From the NCBI RefSeq assembly GCF_009184865.1, contig NZ_CP045096.1, positions 4,402,001 through 4,466,000 of the forward strand: DNA of 64,000 nucleotides, read 5' to 3'. Below the pieces are notes generated by a model. The model had not been told where the DNA came from and did no database searches. It saw only the letters and a program-made list of their open reading frames with translations. Position 1 is the first letter of the stretch. Each line of letters starts with the position of its first letter. This document shows, one piece after another, positions 52,579 to 60,768 of this stretch. The position numbers and the translations under genes were made by a program. Source of the stretch: Streptomyces phaeolivaceus (GTDB lineage Bacteria; Actinomycetota; Actinomycetes; Streptomycetales; Streptomycetaceae).

Positions 52579-52627
52579 CGGCTGCGGGTAGGTCGTGGTT
52601 GCTCGCGCAGTTCCCCGCGCCCCTGAA
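52579..52627. repeat. Intergenic repeat family, form A, single reversed copy
   Basis: GCTCGCGCAGTTCCCCGCGC and CCCTGAA, the reverse complement of the form A core, between the Prim-Pol and ABC ATPase genes. Confidence 0.75.
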
Positions 52628-52663
52628 CAATCGGGGGAGCCGTCTACCGGAAGGAGCACCGGT

Positions 52664-53437
52664 GTGACTGACGCCGTCGCTGTTCGTGTCCAGGGGCTCT
52701 GGAAGCGGTTCGGGGCGCAGGTCGCCGTCGGCGGGATCGATCTGGAGTTGCCCGGCGGGCGGTTCATCGGGCTGGTCGGGCCGAACGGCGCCGGGAAGAC
52801 CACCACCCTGTCGATGGTCACCGGACTGCTCCGCCCCGACCAGGGGTCCGTGGAGGTCGCCGGGCACGACGTGTGGCGGGACCCGGTCGAGGTGAAGGCC
52901 CGGATCGGGGTCCTGCCGGAGGGGCTACGGCTCTTCGACCGCCTCACCGGGCGTGAACTCCTCTCCTACACAGGCCGGTTGCGCGGACTGCCCGGCGCCG
53001 AGGTCGACAAGCGGGCCACGCAACTGCTGGACGTCCTCGATCTCGCGGGCGCCCAGCACAAGCTCGTCGTCGACTACTCGACCGGCATGCGCAAGAAGAC
53101 CGGCCTCGCCGCGGCCCTCCTCCACAACCCCGAAGTCCTTTTCCTGGACGAGCCGTTCGAGGGCGTCGACCCCGTCTCCGCCCAGACCATCCGGGGTGTC
53201 CTGGAGCGCTACACCGCCTCCGGCGCCACCGTCGTCTTCTCCTCCCACGTCATGGAGCTGGTCGAGTCCCTCTGCGACTGGGTGGCCGTCCTGGTCGCCG
53301 GCCGTATCCGCGCGCACGGCACCCTCGCCGACGTACGCGGTGACGCGCCCTCGCTGCAACGGGCGTTCCTGGAGCTGGTGGGCGCGGGCGACCGGACCAC
53401 CGGCTCGGACCTGGACTGGCTGGGCGGCGGGCGATGA
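52664..53437 (+). CDS. ABC transporter ATP-binding protein
   Basis: A 257-residue ABC ATPase: Walker A GPNGAGKTTT, signature YSTGMRKKTGLAAALLHNPEVLFLDEP (STGMRK in place of LSGGQ, as in several ABC-2 exporters), and H-loop VFSSHVMEL. GTG 52664 follows AGGAGC. It overlaps the permease gene by ATGA, so together they form an export-type ABC system with no substrate-binding protein. The substrate is unknown. Confidence 0.9.
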   Translation: MTDAVAVRVQGLWKRFGAQVAVGGIDLELPGGRFIGLVGPNGAGKTTTLSMVTGLLRPDQGSVEVAGHDVWRDPVEVKARIGVLPEGLRLFDRLTGRELLSYTGRLRGLPGAEVDKRATQLLDVLDLAGAQHKLVVDYSTGMRKKTGLAAALLHNPEVLFLDEPFEGVDPVSAQTIRGVLERYTASGATVVFSSHVMELVESLCDWVAVLVAGRIRAHGTLADVRGDAPSLQRAFLELVGAGDRTTGSDLDWLGGGR

Positions 53438-55053
53438 GCACGCGAGGCCCCGCCGGTGCGACGGGTGCCGCGTCGGTGACCTCCGTCGTCGTACGGCTGA
53501 AGCTGTGCCTGCTGCGCAACGGGCTGCGGCAGTCCGCCGGGCGGCGGGCCGCGTACGTCTTCTCGATCGTCGTCGTGCTGCTGTTCACGGCGCTCCAGAT
53601 GCTCGGGCTGATCGCGCTGCGGGGCGACGAGCACGCGGCGGCGGTGGCCGTGCCGCTGGTGGCGCTGCTGGCGCTCGGCTGGGCGGTGATGCCGCTGTTC
53701 TTCCCCACCGGGGACGAGACGCTGGACCCGACCCGGCTGGTCATGCTGCCGCTGCGCCCGCGCCCGCTCGTCCGGGCGCTGCTCGCGGCCTCACTGGTCG
53801 GCATCGGCCCGCTGTTCACGCTGTGCGTGCTCGTCGGGACGGTGATCGCGGTGGCGCGGAGCACGGCCGCGTACGTCACCGCCGTGGCCGCCGTCCCGCT
53901 CGCCCTCCTGTGCTGTGTCGCGCTCGCCCGCGCGGTGGCCGCCGCCAACACCGGTCTGCTGAGCAGCCGTCGGGGCCGTGACCTCGCCGTCCTCAGCGGG
54001 CTGCTGATCGCGGTCGGCGCCCAGCTCGTCAACTTCGGCGCCCAGCGCCTCAGTTCGTCCGGCCTCGGCGAGCTGGAGCCGGTGGCGGACGTACTGAGCT
54101 GGGTGCCGCCGTCGTCCGCGATCGGCGCGATCCGGGCGGCGGACGAGGGATCGTACGGCCTCGCGCTGGCGCAACTCGCCGTGACGGCACTGGCGTTGAC
54201 GCTGCTGCTGCGGCTGTGGGCCGGGACCCTCACCCGGCTGATGACCTCCCCGGACGGCTCGACCCTCCAGTCCGCCGGGACGGGCCGGGCCCGGACGCGC
54301 TCCAGCGGCCTGAGCCGCCTCCTGCCCGCCGGCCGCACCGGCACGATCATGGAACGCGGGCTGCGGTACATCTGGCGGGACCCCAAGACCAAGGCCGCGT
54401 GGGTGACCTCGCTCGCCATCGGTCTGATCGTGCCCGTCTTCAACGCCCTGCAAGGCACCGGCTCGGTCTACTTCGCCTGCTTCGCGGCGGGGATGCTCGG
54501 CATCCTGATGTACAACCAGTTCGGCCAGGACGCGTCGGCGTTCTGGACGGTCGCGATGACGATCTCCTCGACGCGGGACGCGTACGTCGAACTGCGCGGC
54601 CGGGCACTGGCGTTGCTGACCGTCGCCCTGCCGTACGCCGCCTTCGTCACCGTCCTGACCACCGCGGTCCTCGGCGACTGGCGCACCCTCCCCGAGGCCC
54701 TCGGCCTCTCCTTCGCCCTCCTCGGCGCGCTGCTCGCCACCGGCGCCTGGTCCTCCGCCCGCTACCCCTACTCCATCCCCTCGGAGGGCTACAAGGGCGC
54801 CGCCCCGGGCCAGGCCGGCATCGTCTGGCTCTCCCTCATCGGCGGCATGGTCGCCGCCGTGCTCCTCTGCCTCCCGGTCCTCGGCCTCACCATCTGGCTC
54901 CACATCTCGGCGAACGGCGACTCCTGGACCTGGCTCCTGCTCCCCGTGGGCACGGCGTACGGGGCGGGCATCACAGAACTGGGACTGCGCCTGTCGGCCC
55001 CCAGCACGGCCGGACGCCTGCCGGAGATCCTCACGGCGGTGAGCAAGGCGTAG
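53434..55053 (+). CDS. ABC transporter permease (ABC-2-like)
   Basis: A 539-residue membrane protein with about a dozen hydrophobic segments, for example VFSIVVVLLFTALQMLGLIAL, AVAVPLVALLALGWAVMPLFF and SLIGGMVAAVLLCLPVLGLTIW. It begins at ATG 53434 over the stop of the ATPase gene. The duplicated-looking two halves suggest a full-length ABC-2 permease. It probably exports a lipid, peptide or drug together with the ATPase; substrate unknown. Confidence 0.85.
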   Translation: MSTRGPAGATGAASVTSVVVRLKLCLLRNGLRQSAGRRAAYVFSIVVVLLFTALQMLGLIALRGDEHAAAVAVPLVALLALGWAVMPLFFPTGDETLDPTRLVMLPLRPRPLVRALLAASLVGIGPLFTLCVLVGTVIAVARSTAAYVTAVAAVPLALLCCVALARAVAAANTGLLSSRRGRDLAVLSGLLIAVGAQLVNFGAQRLSSSGLGELEPVADVLSWVPPSSAIGAIRAADEGSYGLALAQLAVTALALTLLLRLWAGTLTRLMTSPDGSTLQSAGTGRARTRSSGLSRLLPAGRTGTIMERGLRYIWRDPKTKAAWVTSLAIGLIVPVFNALQGTGSVYFACFAAGMLGILMYNQFGQDASAFWTVAMTISSTRDAYVELRGRALALLTVALPYAAFVTVLTTAVLGDWRTLPEALGLSFALLGALLATGAWSSARYPYSIPSEGYKGAAPGQAGIVWLSLIGGMVAAVLLCLPVLGLTIWLHISANGDSWTWLLLPVGTAYGAGITELGLRLSAPSTAGRLPEILTAVSKA

Positions 55054-55193
55054 CGGTGCCCTCGGCGCGCGTCGACCTCGAACACCCGGGCCTGGACAGG
55101 ACCAGGAGCACCAGCGTCCAGGCCGTGACGACCTACCGGGACACCGGCACCGGCTCCGGACTGCCCGTCGGCCTGCTCTCCGGCATCGTTCGC

Positions 55194-56051
55194 TCAGTCC
55201 GAGAAGCTGTCGAGGAACGGCTCTATCGCCGCGCGCCACGCGTCCGGCTGGTCGTAGTGGACGAGGTGGCCGGCGTCGGCGACCTCGGCGTACTGGCCGT
55301 GCGGCAGGACGCGGACCATCTCCTGGGACTCGGCGCGGCCCAGCTCGCCGTCGAGGCCACGGACGACGAGGGCGGGGCAGCGGACCTGGGTCAGCTCCTC
55401 CCAGTGCGCGTCGTACACCCAGGTCTCGCGGGTCTTCAGCATCTGCTCGGGGTCGAAGACGGGCCGCCAGCCGTCGGGGCCCTCGTGCATGACCTCGGCG
55501 TAGAACTCGCCGCGCGACGGGCTCGGGCGCTCCACCCAGGGGTCGTCCTCGCCGAACCACTTGCGGACGTCGGCGAGCGTGGCGAACGGCAGCGGCCAGG
55601 CCTTGAACCAGCTCTCCCACTCGCGCTGCGAGGCGGCGCCGAGCGCGGAGGCCCGCATGTCGCAGACGATCAGACCGCGCACCAGGTCGGGGCGGCGGGC
55701 GGCCAGTTGCCAGGCGGTCAGCGCGCCCATGGCGTGGCCTATGAGGACGACCGGGGCGAGGCCCAGCTGTTCGACGGCGGCCTCGGCGTCCTCGACGTAG
55801 GCCTCACGGGTGTACGCGGCCTGCTCGGGCTTGGCGCTCTGGCCGTGGCCGCGCTGGTCCAGGGCGACGGCGCGGTGTCGTTCGGAGAGCCAGCGGGCTG
55901 TGGGTGCCCAGTGGGAGGCGCGGCCCATGAGGCCGTGCAGTAACAGCACCCCGGGCCGGGGCTCGTGCTCGCCGGTCTTGGGCGGGTCGTCGAACTCCCA
56001 GGCGGCGAGACTCAGACCGCCCGCTCCCGTCACGTCGATGCGCCGCACCAT
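55194..56051 (-). CDS. Alpha/beta hydrolase-fold protein with Ala at the nucleophile
   Basis: A 285-residue alpha/beta hydrolase fold: GVLLLHGLMGRASHWAPTARWLSERHRAVALDQRGHGQSA, then VVLIGHAMGALTAWQLA and the C-terminal VADAGHLVHYDQPDAW with the catalytic-type histidine. The elbow reads GHAMG, where active enzymes have GHSMG; the codon is GCC, so this is a real Ala. It may be a non-catalytic binder or use another mechanism, as some cofactor-free dioxygenases of this fold do. GGGGGT lies directly before ATG 56051. Confidence 0.83.
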   Translation of the reverse strand: MVRRIDVTGAGGLSLAAWEFDDPPKTGEHEPRPGVLLLHGLMGRASHWAPTARWLSERHRAVALDQRGHGQSAKPEQAAYTREAYVEDAEAAVEQLGLAPVVLIGHAMGALTAWQLAARRPDLVRGLIVCDMRASALGAASQREWESWFKAWPLPFATLADVRKWFGEDDPWVERPSPSRGEFYAEVMHEGPDGWRPVFDPEQMLKTRETWVYDAHWEELTQVRCPALVVRGLDGELGRAESQEMVRVLPHGQYAEVADAGHLVHYDQPDAWRAAIEPFLDSFSD

Positions 56052-57038
56052 TGGCACCCCCCAGACTCCCGCCCGGACCGCTCGCTCCCGCCTCTCGCTC
56101 CCGCTTCGAGCCGGCCGGTCCACTCGTCCCAACTGCTGTCGTACCGCTGTCGTGCTGCTGCTCCTGCGCCGCATCCGCTGTCGCTTCCGCCGTGGCTCCT
56201 GCGTTGCTTCCGCGTGGCGTCCGCCGGTGCTCCGGCCGCCGTCGCCGCCGTGCGCGCCGCTCGGACGGCGAGCACTTGTGTTACAGCGTGCATATCGGGT
56301 GACACGTTACGTGTGGGGTGCGCGCGTCAGTCAGGGTACGGGGCACGCGACGCCACGCCGCACACGCTATCGAATACACATTCGAAGATGTCGCTCTTGG
56401 CGGCAACACCCCTCATTCGAGTGACCTCCCTCAAGGATTGCCCGCCGCCGCCGAGGGGAGATCTTCCACGGGAGGCGGACCGCTCGGGGAAAACGGTCCG
56501 AGGGAAATGACCCTGGGAGCTCGGGGCTCCGGGTCAGCACAGGGGAGGACAGGCCCCGGCGCCGCACGGCGCCGGGGCCCTCCTCATGCTCACGGCACAT
56601 CCGCCCCGCCCCCTCCCCTGCCACCGGAGATCGCCGTCTCGGGCGGCCAAGAGCCCCTCAGGTCATATGCCTCACGCGCAAGCCTCGCACGCGAACGGCC
56701 CGCGCGCTGCGATTCGGCGCACTGAATCTTCGATTGGCCGGGATCCCGGACAGGGACCCCAATAGGTCACAACTTCCCCTCCCGCACCGGGAGTTGGCGG
56801 GCGATACGGACATCCCTCGACCATCCCTCGACACGCGTCGACCAGCTGCCGACAGCGGGTGGCACGGGCTGTCACCGGGTGGTCGGATTCGGTCGACGGA
56901 CAGAGGATTCGACTGGCGGACAGGGGATAGGGGACAGGGGATTCGACCGGCGGACCGGTGTCGCCGCCCGGTGTCGCGGAGCGGTGTCGCGGAGCGGTGT
57001 CGCGGAGCGGTGTCGCGGAGCGGTGTCGCGGAGCGGTG
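56052..57038. other. Long gap with terminator, small ORF candidate and repeats
   Basis: Almost 1 kb without a recognised gene. A 13-base-pair hairpin (GGCCCCGGCGCCG-CA-CGGCGCCGGGGCC, 56552-56579) looks like a strong terminator. Upstream of it a 40-codon frame (ATG 56388 to 56510, starting MSLLAATPLIRVTSLKDC) follows the palindrome CGAATACACATTCG (56371-56384); it may be a small gene, with only GAAG as ribosome site. From about 56890 direct repeats around GGATTCGACNGGCGGAC lead to the 13-base array next to dmdR1. Confidence 0.45.
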
Positions 57039-57040
57039 TC
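56971..57040. repeat. 13-base tandem array GTGTCGCGGAGCG at the end of dmdR1
   Basis: About five copies of GTGTCGCGGAGCG run directly up to the stop codon of dmdR1 (57039), so the last units lie at the very 3' end of the gene's transcript. Array length probably varies between strains. Confidence 0.85.
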
Positions 57041-57731
57041 AGCGCTTGGCGACGAAGACGTGGGAGGCGACGTCCGCCTCCAGCTCCGCCGCCTCGCCGC
57101 CGCTGCCCACCAGGACCCCGCCGGCCGCCTCCGTCACGCTCACCACGGAACCGGGCCGCACACCCGCGCGGCGCAGCGTGTACATCAGCTGGGCGTCCGT
57201 CTGGATGGGCTCCCCGATACGGCGTACGACGACGGTCTTGCCCTCCGTGCCCGGGTCGAGGTCCGCGAGCGACACCATGCCCTCGTCCAGGAAGGGGTCG
57301 GCGCCGTCCTTCTCGCCCAGCTCCTCCAGGCCCGGGATCGGGTTGCCGTACGGCGACTCGGTGGGGTGGCGCAGCAGCTCCAGGACGCGGCGCTCGACCG
57401 CCTCGCTCATCACGTGCTCCCAGCGGCACGCCTCCGCGTGGACCTGTTCCCACTCCAGGCCGATCACGTCGACGAGCAGACACTCCGCGAGGCGGTGCTT
57501 GCGCATCACGCGCGTCGCCAGCCGACGGCCCTCCTCGGTCAGCTCCAGGTGGCGGTCCGCGGCGACGGACACCAGGCCGTCACGCTCCATACGGGCGACC
57601 GTCTGGCTCACCGTGGGGCCGCTCTGGTCGAGCCGCTCGGCGATCCGGGCGCGCATGGGGACCACACCTTCCTCCTCCAGCTCGAGGATGGTGCGGAGAT
57701 ACATCTCCGTCGTATCGATCAGTCCGGACAT
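57039..57731 (-). CDS. dmdR1: DtxR-family iron-dependent repressor DmdR1
   Basis: A 230-residue iron-activated repressor that binds iron boxes in front of siderophore and iron-uptake genes. The helix-turn-helix (ARIAERLDQSGPTVSQTVARMERDGLV), metal-site region (EEGRRLATRVMRKHRLAECLLVDVIGLEWEQVHAEACRWEHVMSEAVERRV) and C-terminal SH3-like domain are complete. ATG 57731 follows GAGGGG. The match to DmdR1 of S. coelicolor is from memory. No iron box of the TTAGGTTAGGCTAACCTAA type is visible in front of it. Confidence 0.92.
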   Translation of the reverse strand: MSGLIDTTEMYLRTILELEEEGVVPMRARIAERLDQSGPTVSQTVARMERDGLVSVAADRHLELTEEGRRLATRVMRKHRLAECLLVDVIGLEWEQVHAEACRWEHVMSEAVERRVLELLRHPTESPYGNPIPGLEELGEKDGADPFLDEGMVSLADLDPGTEGKTVVVRRIGEPIQTDAQLMYTLRRAGVRPGSVVSVTEAAGGVLVGSGGEAAELEADVASHVFVAKR

Positions 57732-57968
57732 ACGTGCCCCTCGATGAGATTCAGCCGGAGGCTTCGAGGCCGTACCGGCTTGTTTCGGCTTGCCTCGGCT
57801 TACCGCGGCTTGCTGCGCTGGCCCTGGACTCAATTCTTACGCATCCGGCTGACAACCGGGTGGTGCCGGGGGACCGACGGCGACATGACTCCGGTCCGGT
57901 GGCCGATTTATGACCTTGCGCACCTTTCCTGACATCGCGCTGCCGAGTGCGGGTGAGTGGGGGCCATA

Positions 57969-57999
57969 TTGACACCCCACTGGTCCAGACCACTAACGT
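57969..57999 (+). promoter_or_regulatory. Promoter with DasR-type dre operator in front of the SIS gene
   Basis: ACTGGTCCAGACCACT (57979-57994) differs at one base from the DasR consensus ACTGGTCTAGACCACT. It fills the spacer between TTGACA (57969-57974) and TAACGT (57994-57999), so a bound DasR should block RNA polymerase. DasR is released by GlcN-6-P, linking the gene to aminosugar supply. The 19-base spacer is slightly long. Confidence 0.75.
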
Positions 58000-58037
58000 G
58001 ACCGGAGTCACTCAGGACTCGGTGAAGGGGTCGGCGG

Positions 58038-58799
58038 ATGGGGCTGGACGGCGGTACGGCGGGCGGACGGTTTCTCGACGCGGCGATCGGGCTGCTGGAG
58101 CGCGTGCGGGACGAGGAGGCGGAGGCCGTCGCCGCCGCCGGGGAGCTGATCGCGGAGACGGTCGCCGACGGCGGCCGGCTGTTCGCGTTCGGGGCCGGCC
58201 ACTCCTCGCTCGCCGCCCAGGACCTCGTCTACCGCGCCGGCGGCCTCGCCCTGATGAACCTGCTGGCCGTCCCCGGCGCGGTCGGCGTCGACGTCCTCCC
58301 CGCCACCCTCGGCTCCGCCCTGGAACGGGTCGACGGCCTGGCCACCGCCGTCCTCGACACCAGCCCCCTGCGCGCCGGGGACCTGCTCGTAATCATCTCG
58401 CTCTCCGGCCGCAACGCCCTGCCCGTCGAGATGGCCGCACACGCGCGCGAGCTGGGCGTGAAGGTCGTCGGCGTCACCTCGGTCGCGTACGCCGCGCAGA
58501 CCGAATCCCGCCACTCCTCCGGCACCTTCCTCAAGGACCACTGCGATCTCGTCCTCGACTCGAAGATCGCGGTCGGCGACGCGGAACTCACCCTCGACAC
58601 CATCCCCGCCCCCTTCGCCCCGGCCTCCACCGTCGTCACCTCCGCGATCCTCCAGTCGGTCATGGCCACCGCCGCCGCCCGCCTCGCCGCCCGCGGCATC
58701 GAGCCGCCGCTGCTCCGCTCCGGCAACGTCGACGGCGGGCTCGCCTGGAACGACCGGGTCATGCGGGAGTACGGAGATCGGATCTTCTACCTGCGCTGA
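58038..58799 (+). CDS. SIS-domain phosphosugar-binding protein
   Basis: A 253-residue protein with a SIS domain: GGRLFAFGAGHSSLAAQDLVYRAGG, VIISLSGRNALPVEMAAHARELGVKVVGVTSVAY and later APASTVVTSAILQSVMATAAARLAARG. It probably binds or isomerises an amino sugar phosphate, like the GlcNAc-6-P-related members. The DasR-type site in its promoter supports a link to chitin and GlcNAc metabolism. It diverges from dmdR1 with a 306-base gap that holds the promoter described. Confidence 0.86.
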   Translation: MGLDGGTAGGRFLDAAIGLLERVRDEEAEAVAAAGELIAETVADGGRLFAFGAGHSSLAAQDLVYRAGGLALMNLLAVPGAVGVDVLPATLGSALERVDGLATAVLDTSPLRAGDLLVIISLSGRNALPVEMAAHARELGVKVVGVTSVAYAAQTESRHSSGTFLKDHCDLVLDSKIAVGDAELTLDTIPAPFAPASTVVTSAILQSVMATAAARLAARGIEPPLLRSGNVDGGLAWNDRVMREYGDRIFYLR

Positions 58800-58998
58800 C
58801 CGAGCTCCCGGAGACGTGGGAACGTTGAGAAGGGTGAGGAAAGGTGAGGAGGAAATCCGGCGTACAACGATTTCGTCCAAATCTTGCGTGAACCAGATGT
58901 GGGCTGGGTCACGTTCGAGTTGAATGATGGCCAGTGAGCGAACCGACGCGCCGTGCATGCCGTACACGCGGACGCAACGCAGCCTGGAGGGGGTTCAG

Positions 58999-60507
58999 GT
59001 GAGTGCTTCCCGGCGTGGTGGGGCCACCGACGAGCTCGGGCCCGACAAGCCCGAGCGGGACGGTCCGAAGAACATGGGTACCGAGAACACCGAGGACACC
59101 GAGAACATCGAGGACATCGAGGGCGCGGTGAACACCGAGGACGCCGAAGGCACCGAGGACTCCATGGACTCCGCGGACTCCGGCGGCTCGGATCTGCTCG
59201 CCGCCCTCCTCGACGGGATGGACGCGGCCCTGTGCGCCTTCGACGCCGACGGCGTCGTCACCCACTGGAACCGCGAGGCCGAACGCATCCTCGGCTGGAA
59301 CGCGGAGGAGGCCGTGGGCCGCCGCGGCTTCGCCGGCTGGGCCGTACGCACCGCCGACGCCGAGGAGGTCGAGGGGCGGCTGATGGCCGCCATGCACGCC
59401 ACCGGCCGCCAGGTGCACGAGTTCGCCCTGGTCACCAAGGACGGCGGCCGGGTCCTCGTGCGCACCCAGTCCGCCGCCGTACGCGGACCCGACGGCAAGC
59501 CCGCCGGGCTGTACTGCGCCTTCAGCGAGGTCCACGCGCAGATCGACCTCGAACGCTCCATCGCCCTCAGCGAGGCCCTCTTCGAGGACGCGTCCTGGGG
59601 CGTCGTCCTCGTCGACGCCGACCTGCGCCCCGCCGTCGTCAACGCGCACGCCGCCCGCGCCCTCGGCATCGGCCGTACGGCGGTCCTCGGGCGCCCCCTC
59701 GGCGAACTGCTCGCCCAGGGCGTCGAGGAGCTGGAGAGCGCCCTCACCCATGTCCTCGCCGAGGGCGCGCCGCCCGCGCCCGCCGAGATCTGGGTCGGCG
59801 TCCGCACCCCCGACGGCGACCGGCGGCGCTGCTGGCGCAGCGGCTTCCTCCGCCTCGCCTCCCCGCTCGCCGAGGAACCGGTACCGCTCGGTGTCGGCTG
59901 GCTCTTCCAGGACATCACCGAGTCCAAACAGACCGAGCAGGAGGCGGCCCAGCTCCGCTTCCGCGTCAACCAGCTGCACCGGGCCGCGCGGGCCGCCGCC
60001 GAGTGCGAGGACCCCGGCGAGGCCGCCACGGTCCACCTCGACTTCGCCCTCGCCGGCTTCGCCGACCACGCCCTCATCGACCGTGTCGCCGGTGGCTCCC
60101 TCACCGACGGCGAGGGCCCCGCCCGGCTCGTACGGGCCGCCGCGACGCCCTCCGGGCAGCCCGGCCCCAGCCATCTCGCCGGGCACGCCGGCATCCCCGT
60201 CCGCTACGGCACCGGCCATCCCGCCCTGCAGTGCGTGGAACGGGCGGGCTCGGTCCGCGCCAGCGCCGGTACGGCCGCGGCGGAGGCGGCCCGCGACTGG
60301 GCCGCCGGGCGGCAGTGGCCCCCGGACACCGTCCACGCCCTCTGCGCGGTCCTGCGCAGCCGGGGCCGCACCCTCGGCGTCGTCACCTTCCTCCGCACCG
60401 CCGGCCGCACCCCCTTCGAACGCTCCGACGCGACCTACGCCGAGGGCGTCGCCCTGCGCATCGCCTCGGCGCTGGATCTGGAGGCGCTGGAGAGGTCGTC
60501 GGAGTAA
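58999..60507 (+). CDS. PAS/GAF-domain sensory protein
   Basis: About 502 residues. After a Glu/Asp/Thr repeat leader (TENTEDTENIEDIEG) come PAS-type domains: LLDGMDAALCAFDADGVVTHWNREAERILGWNAEEAVGRR, and a second around LFEDASWGVVLVDADLRPAVVNAHAARALGI. The last 200 residues look like a GAF domain (HALCAVLRSRGRTLGVVTFLRTAGRTPFERSD). In Streptomyces this pattern often heads SpoIIE-type phosphatases, but no phosphatase domain follows, so it may be a truncated or partner-dependent sensor. GTG 58999 with GGAGGGGG six bases upstream is preferred over ATG 58924/58927. Confidence 0.8.
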   Translation: MSASRRGGATDELGPDKPERDGPKNMGTENTEDTENIEDIEGAVNTEDAEGTEDSMDSADSGGSDLLAALLDGMDAALCAFDADGVVTHWNREAERILGWNAEEAVGRRGFAGWAVRTADAEEVEGRLMAAMHATGRQVHEFALVTKDGGRVLVRTQSAAVRGPDGKPAGLYCAFSEVHAQIDLERSIALSEALFEDASWGVVLVDADLRPAVVNAHAARALGIGRTAVLGRPLGELLAQGVEELESALTHVLAEGAPPAPAEIWVGVRTPDGDRRRCWRSGFLRLASPLAEEPVPLGVGWLFQDITESKQTEQEAAQLRFRVNQLHRAARAAAECEDPGEAATVHLDFALAGFADHALIDRVAGGSLTDGEGPARLVRAAATPSGQPGPSHLAGHAGIPVRYGTGHPALQCVERAGSVRASAGTAAAEAARDWAAGRQWPPDTVHALCAVLRSRGRTLGVVTFLRTAGRTPFERSDATYAEGVALRIASALDLEALERSSE

Positions 60508-60621
60508 GGGGAGCGGGGGGCAGGGGCGCCTGTGCAACAGCCTCGCGCCACTTACGGGTCGTAGGCCCGTCGGGAAAGCAAAGGTTGGCGTCCGCTCGGC
60601 GGTCCGGCGGAGAATCCCGGC

Positions 60622-60768
60622 ATGGCGATCATCCACCGCACCACCCTCACGCCCACCAAGCTCGAACTCCTCACCGCCTGGCTGCCCGGACGCCCCTGGT
60701 ACACCGGTGGCCCGGACGCCCCGGTGCTGACCAAGGCCGGTGGCTTCCGGCTCGACGATCCGGAGCGC
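60622..60768 (+). pseudogene. Truncated maltokinase N-terminal cap-like gene
   Basis: The first 49 codons, MAIIHRTTLTPTKLELLTAW to GGFRLDDPE, match the start of the Streptomyces maltokinase cap-like domain proteins, which should run on for about 200 residues. After GGFRLDDPE the frame continues without a stop into IscB-like sequence (RAVIVRRGLISVESQHRG), so the rest of the gene has been lost at about 60768. The fused frame ends at 61053. Confidence 0.65.

Noticed and set aside
56371..56384. CGAATACACATTCG as a LexA/SOS box
   Set aside because: The LexA consensus needs GAAC-N4-GTTC; here it is GAAT-N4-ATTC, and no SOS gene follows.
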